The notes beneath the pieces are model-generated. The model was not told the origin of the DNA. It made no database searches and was given only the letters and a program-made list of their open reading frames with translations. The position numbers were made by a program, and so were the translations under genes. From DATMNR01 sp963702765 (GTDB lineage: Bacteria > Chloroflexota > Ktedonobacteria > Ktedonobacterales > Ktedonobacteraceae), in NCBI GenBank assembly GCA_963702765.1, contig CAVPEB010000034.1, forward strand, positions 3,754 to 67,753: a DNA stretch of 64,000 nucleotides, given 5' to 3'. Below are positions 62,087 to 64,000 of this stretch, in pieces (positions within the stretch are counted from its first letter, which is position 1; the number at the start of each line of letters is the position of its first letter).

Positions 62087-62491
62087 ATGACTACAGTATT
62101 ATGGGTAGCTTTGATTGGTTGGCTGATTGTATTAGCCATTTTCTGCGGCTTTATTGTGTTCTTGCGCTATATCGAACACCGGGAACGCATGGCATTGATT
62201 GCGCGTGGTATCGACCCCAACACACTTCGCCGTCGCCGTCGAGGAGTAGGGGTATTACGCGCCGGGCTGATCATTGCTCTGGTGGGGCTGGCGCTTACCA
62301 TCGGCCTCTATCCACTGGGGTTCATGTTGCCATCCTCGATTACACAAGCCCCATTACATTTTGGCCCCTGGCTATTACCTGGCCTTATTCCATTAGGAGT
62401 GGGTGGCGCGCTCGTGATCAGTTATTATTTGGGCCAGGATAATCAACCTCCCCACGTTGATATATTAGATGAACCACAAGTGAAAGATTAG
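62087..62491 (+). CDS. DUF6249-like membrane protein
   Basis: The 134-residue protein has an N-terminal helix (VALIGWLIVLAIFCGFIVFL), a cytosolic EHRERMALIARGIDPNTLRR segment, and two further helices (about 60-80 and 92-115). The ERMALIARGI motif is the signature of the DUF6249 group, often encoded beside ECF sigma factors, as here with the divergent 61275 gene. Function unknown. Confidence 0.65.
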   Translation: MTTVLWVALIGWLIVLAIFCGFIVFLRYIEHRERMALIARGIDPNTLRRRRRGVGVLRAGLIIALVGLALTIGLYPLGFMLPSSITQAPLHFGPWLLPGLIPLGVGGALVISYYLGQDNQPPHVDILDEPQVKD

Positions 62492-62525
62492 AAATTACAA
62501 ATTTCCTAATTTCGTAAAAAACTAC

Positions 62526-62554
62526 TTGACAGGGCGCAAATGCAGTGGTATTAT
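62526..62554 (+). promoter_or_regulatory. rRNA operon promoter
   Basis: TTGACA (62526-62531) and TATTAT (62549-62554) are separated by exactly 17 bases, the best sigma-70-type match seen in the window. It lies about 180 bases upstream of the 16S 5' end. The 62555-62735 leader also holds a hairpin (gaatctcc-gttga-gagattc near 62703). Confidence 0.8.
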
Positions 62555-62735
62555 CTCACTTGCGCTCAACCGGGAAATGGTGAAGCGTAACGGTTGCGGA
62601 AGCATACAATGTACCTGAACAACTGAAGAGTGGTAAGGAACAGTTACAAAATAACATAAATTTTAACCTGTCAATTGGTGACAACTCGCTTAGATTGCAT
62701 TTGAATCTCCGTTGAGAGATTCGGATATACATTTA

Positions 62736-64000
<1,265 letters not shown>

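Overview
The window looks like chromosome of a Ktedonobacteria-type Chloroflexota (Ktedonobacter/Dictyobacter-like soil bacterium). This rests on the 16S rRNA gene entering at the right edge and on the gene content: many small stress-type membrane proteins, ECF sigma factors, a PAS/GAF histidine kinase, DUF1206, DUF2252, DUF1003, UbiA and GH63-like proteins, and an accessory zone rich in transposon relics. No 16S comparison could be run, so the assignment is provisional. Most of the window is of moderate G+C. Parts of 23.5-27.6 kb and 35.6-40.6 kb are visibly G+C richer.

Layout. 1-12.5 kb is a membrane and stress block: a partial NRAMP transporter, a lipid kinase with a probable frameshift, a phospholipase D protein, DUF1206, GlsB-like proteins, an orphan encapsulated-ferritin homologue, a PhoB-type regulator, an ECF sigma factor, a gutted Ppx/GppA-CHAD gene, DUF1003, and two paralogous CheY-like receivers flanking a CmpX/MscS-like channel. 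13.3-16.1 kb holds a large sensor kinase. 16.2-22.3 kb is a leftward envelope cluster (sulfite-oxidase-like molybdoprotein, polytopic glycosyltransferase, radical SAM/SPASM protein, DUF2064 and GT2 transferases). 22.4-27.6 kb has a nucleoside phosphorylase and a sulfur-handling operon (ArsR-rhodanese, rhodanese-metallo-beta-lactamase, MFS, two-domain sulfurtransferase).

29.8 kb carries tRNA-Pro(GGG) with a clear promoter and terminator. 30-43.5 kb is an eroding accessory region: an IS1182-family element interrupted by an intact IS630-family element, a truncated ISL3 transposase, a frameshifted amidohydrolase, a phosphoesterase and several gene fragments. 44-48 kb returns to housekeeping-type membrane genes (AI-2E/PerM, DUF2252 with an in-frame TGA, a coiled-coil protein). 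48.7-49.05 kb is a cardiolipin synthase reduced to its head and tail. 49.15-55.1 kb is a rightward sugar-oxidation operon (glucose dehydrogenase-like, cyclase-family hydrolase, a flavoprotein lacking the disulfide cysteines, GH63-like glycosidase). 55.1-58.7 kb holds a methyltransferase/UbiA pair and an NCS1 permease. 59-62.5 kb holds a GAF-like regulator with a 7-TM protein, an ECF sigma/anti-sigma pair and a DUF6249 protein. The rRNA promoter and 16S gene close the window.

The strongest unusual themes are: genes cut down to their two ends by internal deletion; nested insertion sequences where one rewrote the last codons of the other's transposase; long hairpins without U-tracts used as gene boundaries; an encapsulated ferritin without a visible encapsulin; and a cysteine-less pyridine-nucleotide flavoprotein inside a sugar-oxidation operon. 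I found no CRISPR array and no prophage.
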